A stretch of 64,000 nucleotides of DNA from Clostridiales bacterium VE202-21 (GTDB lineage: Bacteria; Bacillota; Clostridia; Lachnospirales; Lachnospiraceae): positions 1 through 64,000 of the forward strand of contig BAIF02000040.1 of the NCBI GenBank assembly GCA_000509105.1. The letters run 5' to 3'. Below, piece after piece: positions 63,874-64,000 of the stretch; position 1 is the stretch's first letter, and each line of letters opens with the position of its first letter. The notes under the pieces were generated by a model. It was not told where the DNA came from and ran no database searches. It was given only the letters and a program-made list of their open reading frames with translations. The position numbers and the translations under genes were made by a program.

Positions 63874-64000
63874 ATGATATAGGAAGTTCCTCTGGGAGGA
63901 TGCACACGCCGCGATAAGGCATATAGCCGCGAAGCGGCGCGGCGGCGCCAAATCGTGCAAGCTCACTCTGTACTTTTGCAGTTATAAGCAGAAGTTAGAG

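Overview
The window looks like a chromosome segment of a gut-type Clostridia, most likely Lachnospiraceae. The evidence is moderate GC, strong AGGAGG ribosome binding sites, a single-chain pyruvate:ferredoxin oxidoreductase, ECF transporters, BspA-like and GLUG-type proteins, and GlpP antitermination. This assignment is inferred from gene content, not from a marker gene.

Layout. 0-7 kb: pyruvate:ferredoxin oxidoreductase (nifJ), a membrane MutS-like ATPase cut by an amber codon, a CorA transporter and a small XRE regulator. 7-9.2 kb: a cobalamin riboswitch leads into an intracellular leucine-rich-repeat protein and a TIM-barrel protein resembling the cobamide amidohydrolase CbiR. 9.3-37 kb: a second cobalamin riboswitch leads into about 13 co-directional genes. 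These encode two secreted beta-propeller proteins ending in dockerins, a membrane-anchored cohesin-like protein with cysteine-rich repeats, a DUF4430 (transcobalamin C-terminal-like) protein, a MoxR/DUF58/transglutaminase-like module, a GLUG/helical-repeat surface protein, an alpha/alpha-barrel protein, a second DUF4430 protein, and a full ECF transporter (T, fused A-A', S). Read together, this is a candidate cobalamin-capture and uptake system. The parts resemble intrinsic factor split over two genes, the B12-binding propeller idea seen in Bacteroides BtuG, and a cellulosome-like cohesin/dockerin assembly, feeding an ECF importer. It is the main discovery candidate in the window.

37-44.4 kb: a PP-loop ATPase, a DIP1984-family protein followed by a tRNA-like structured RNA, a purine permease, adenine deaminase and a divergent adenine deaminase paralog lacking several active-site motifs. 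44.9-51.5 kb: glycerol-3-phosphate module (glpP antiterminator, glycerol kinase, an ATC-hydrolase-like gene, a 293-bp fold-back element, then a terminator-controlled operon of a GlpA-like dehydrogenase, an FAD oxidoreductase and DUF1667). 51.5-63.4 kb: phosphonate C-P lyase operon (divergent GntR regulator, phnGHIJK, phnM, phnL, a PHP phosphoesterase) and a 2-aminoethylphosphonate-type ABC transporter. 63.5-63.9 kb: a third cobalamin riboswitch with promoter and terminator, whose target lies beyond the window.

Seven genes or gene positions carry one-base length changes, mostly in homopolymers, and one carries an in-frame stop. This pattern fits sequencing or assembly error at least as well as gene decay, so split genes are described here as single genes that appear broken.
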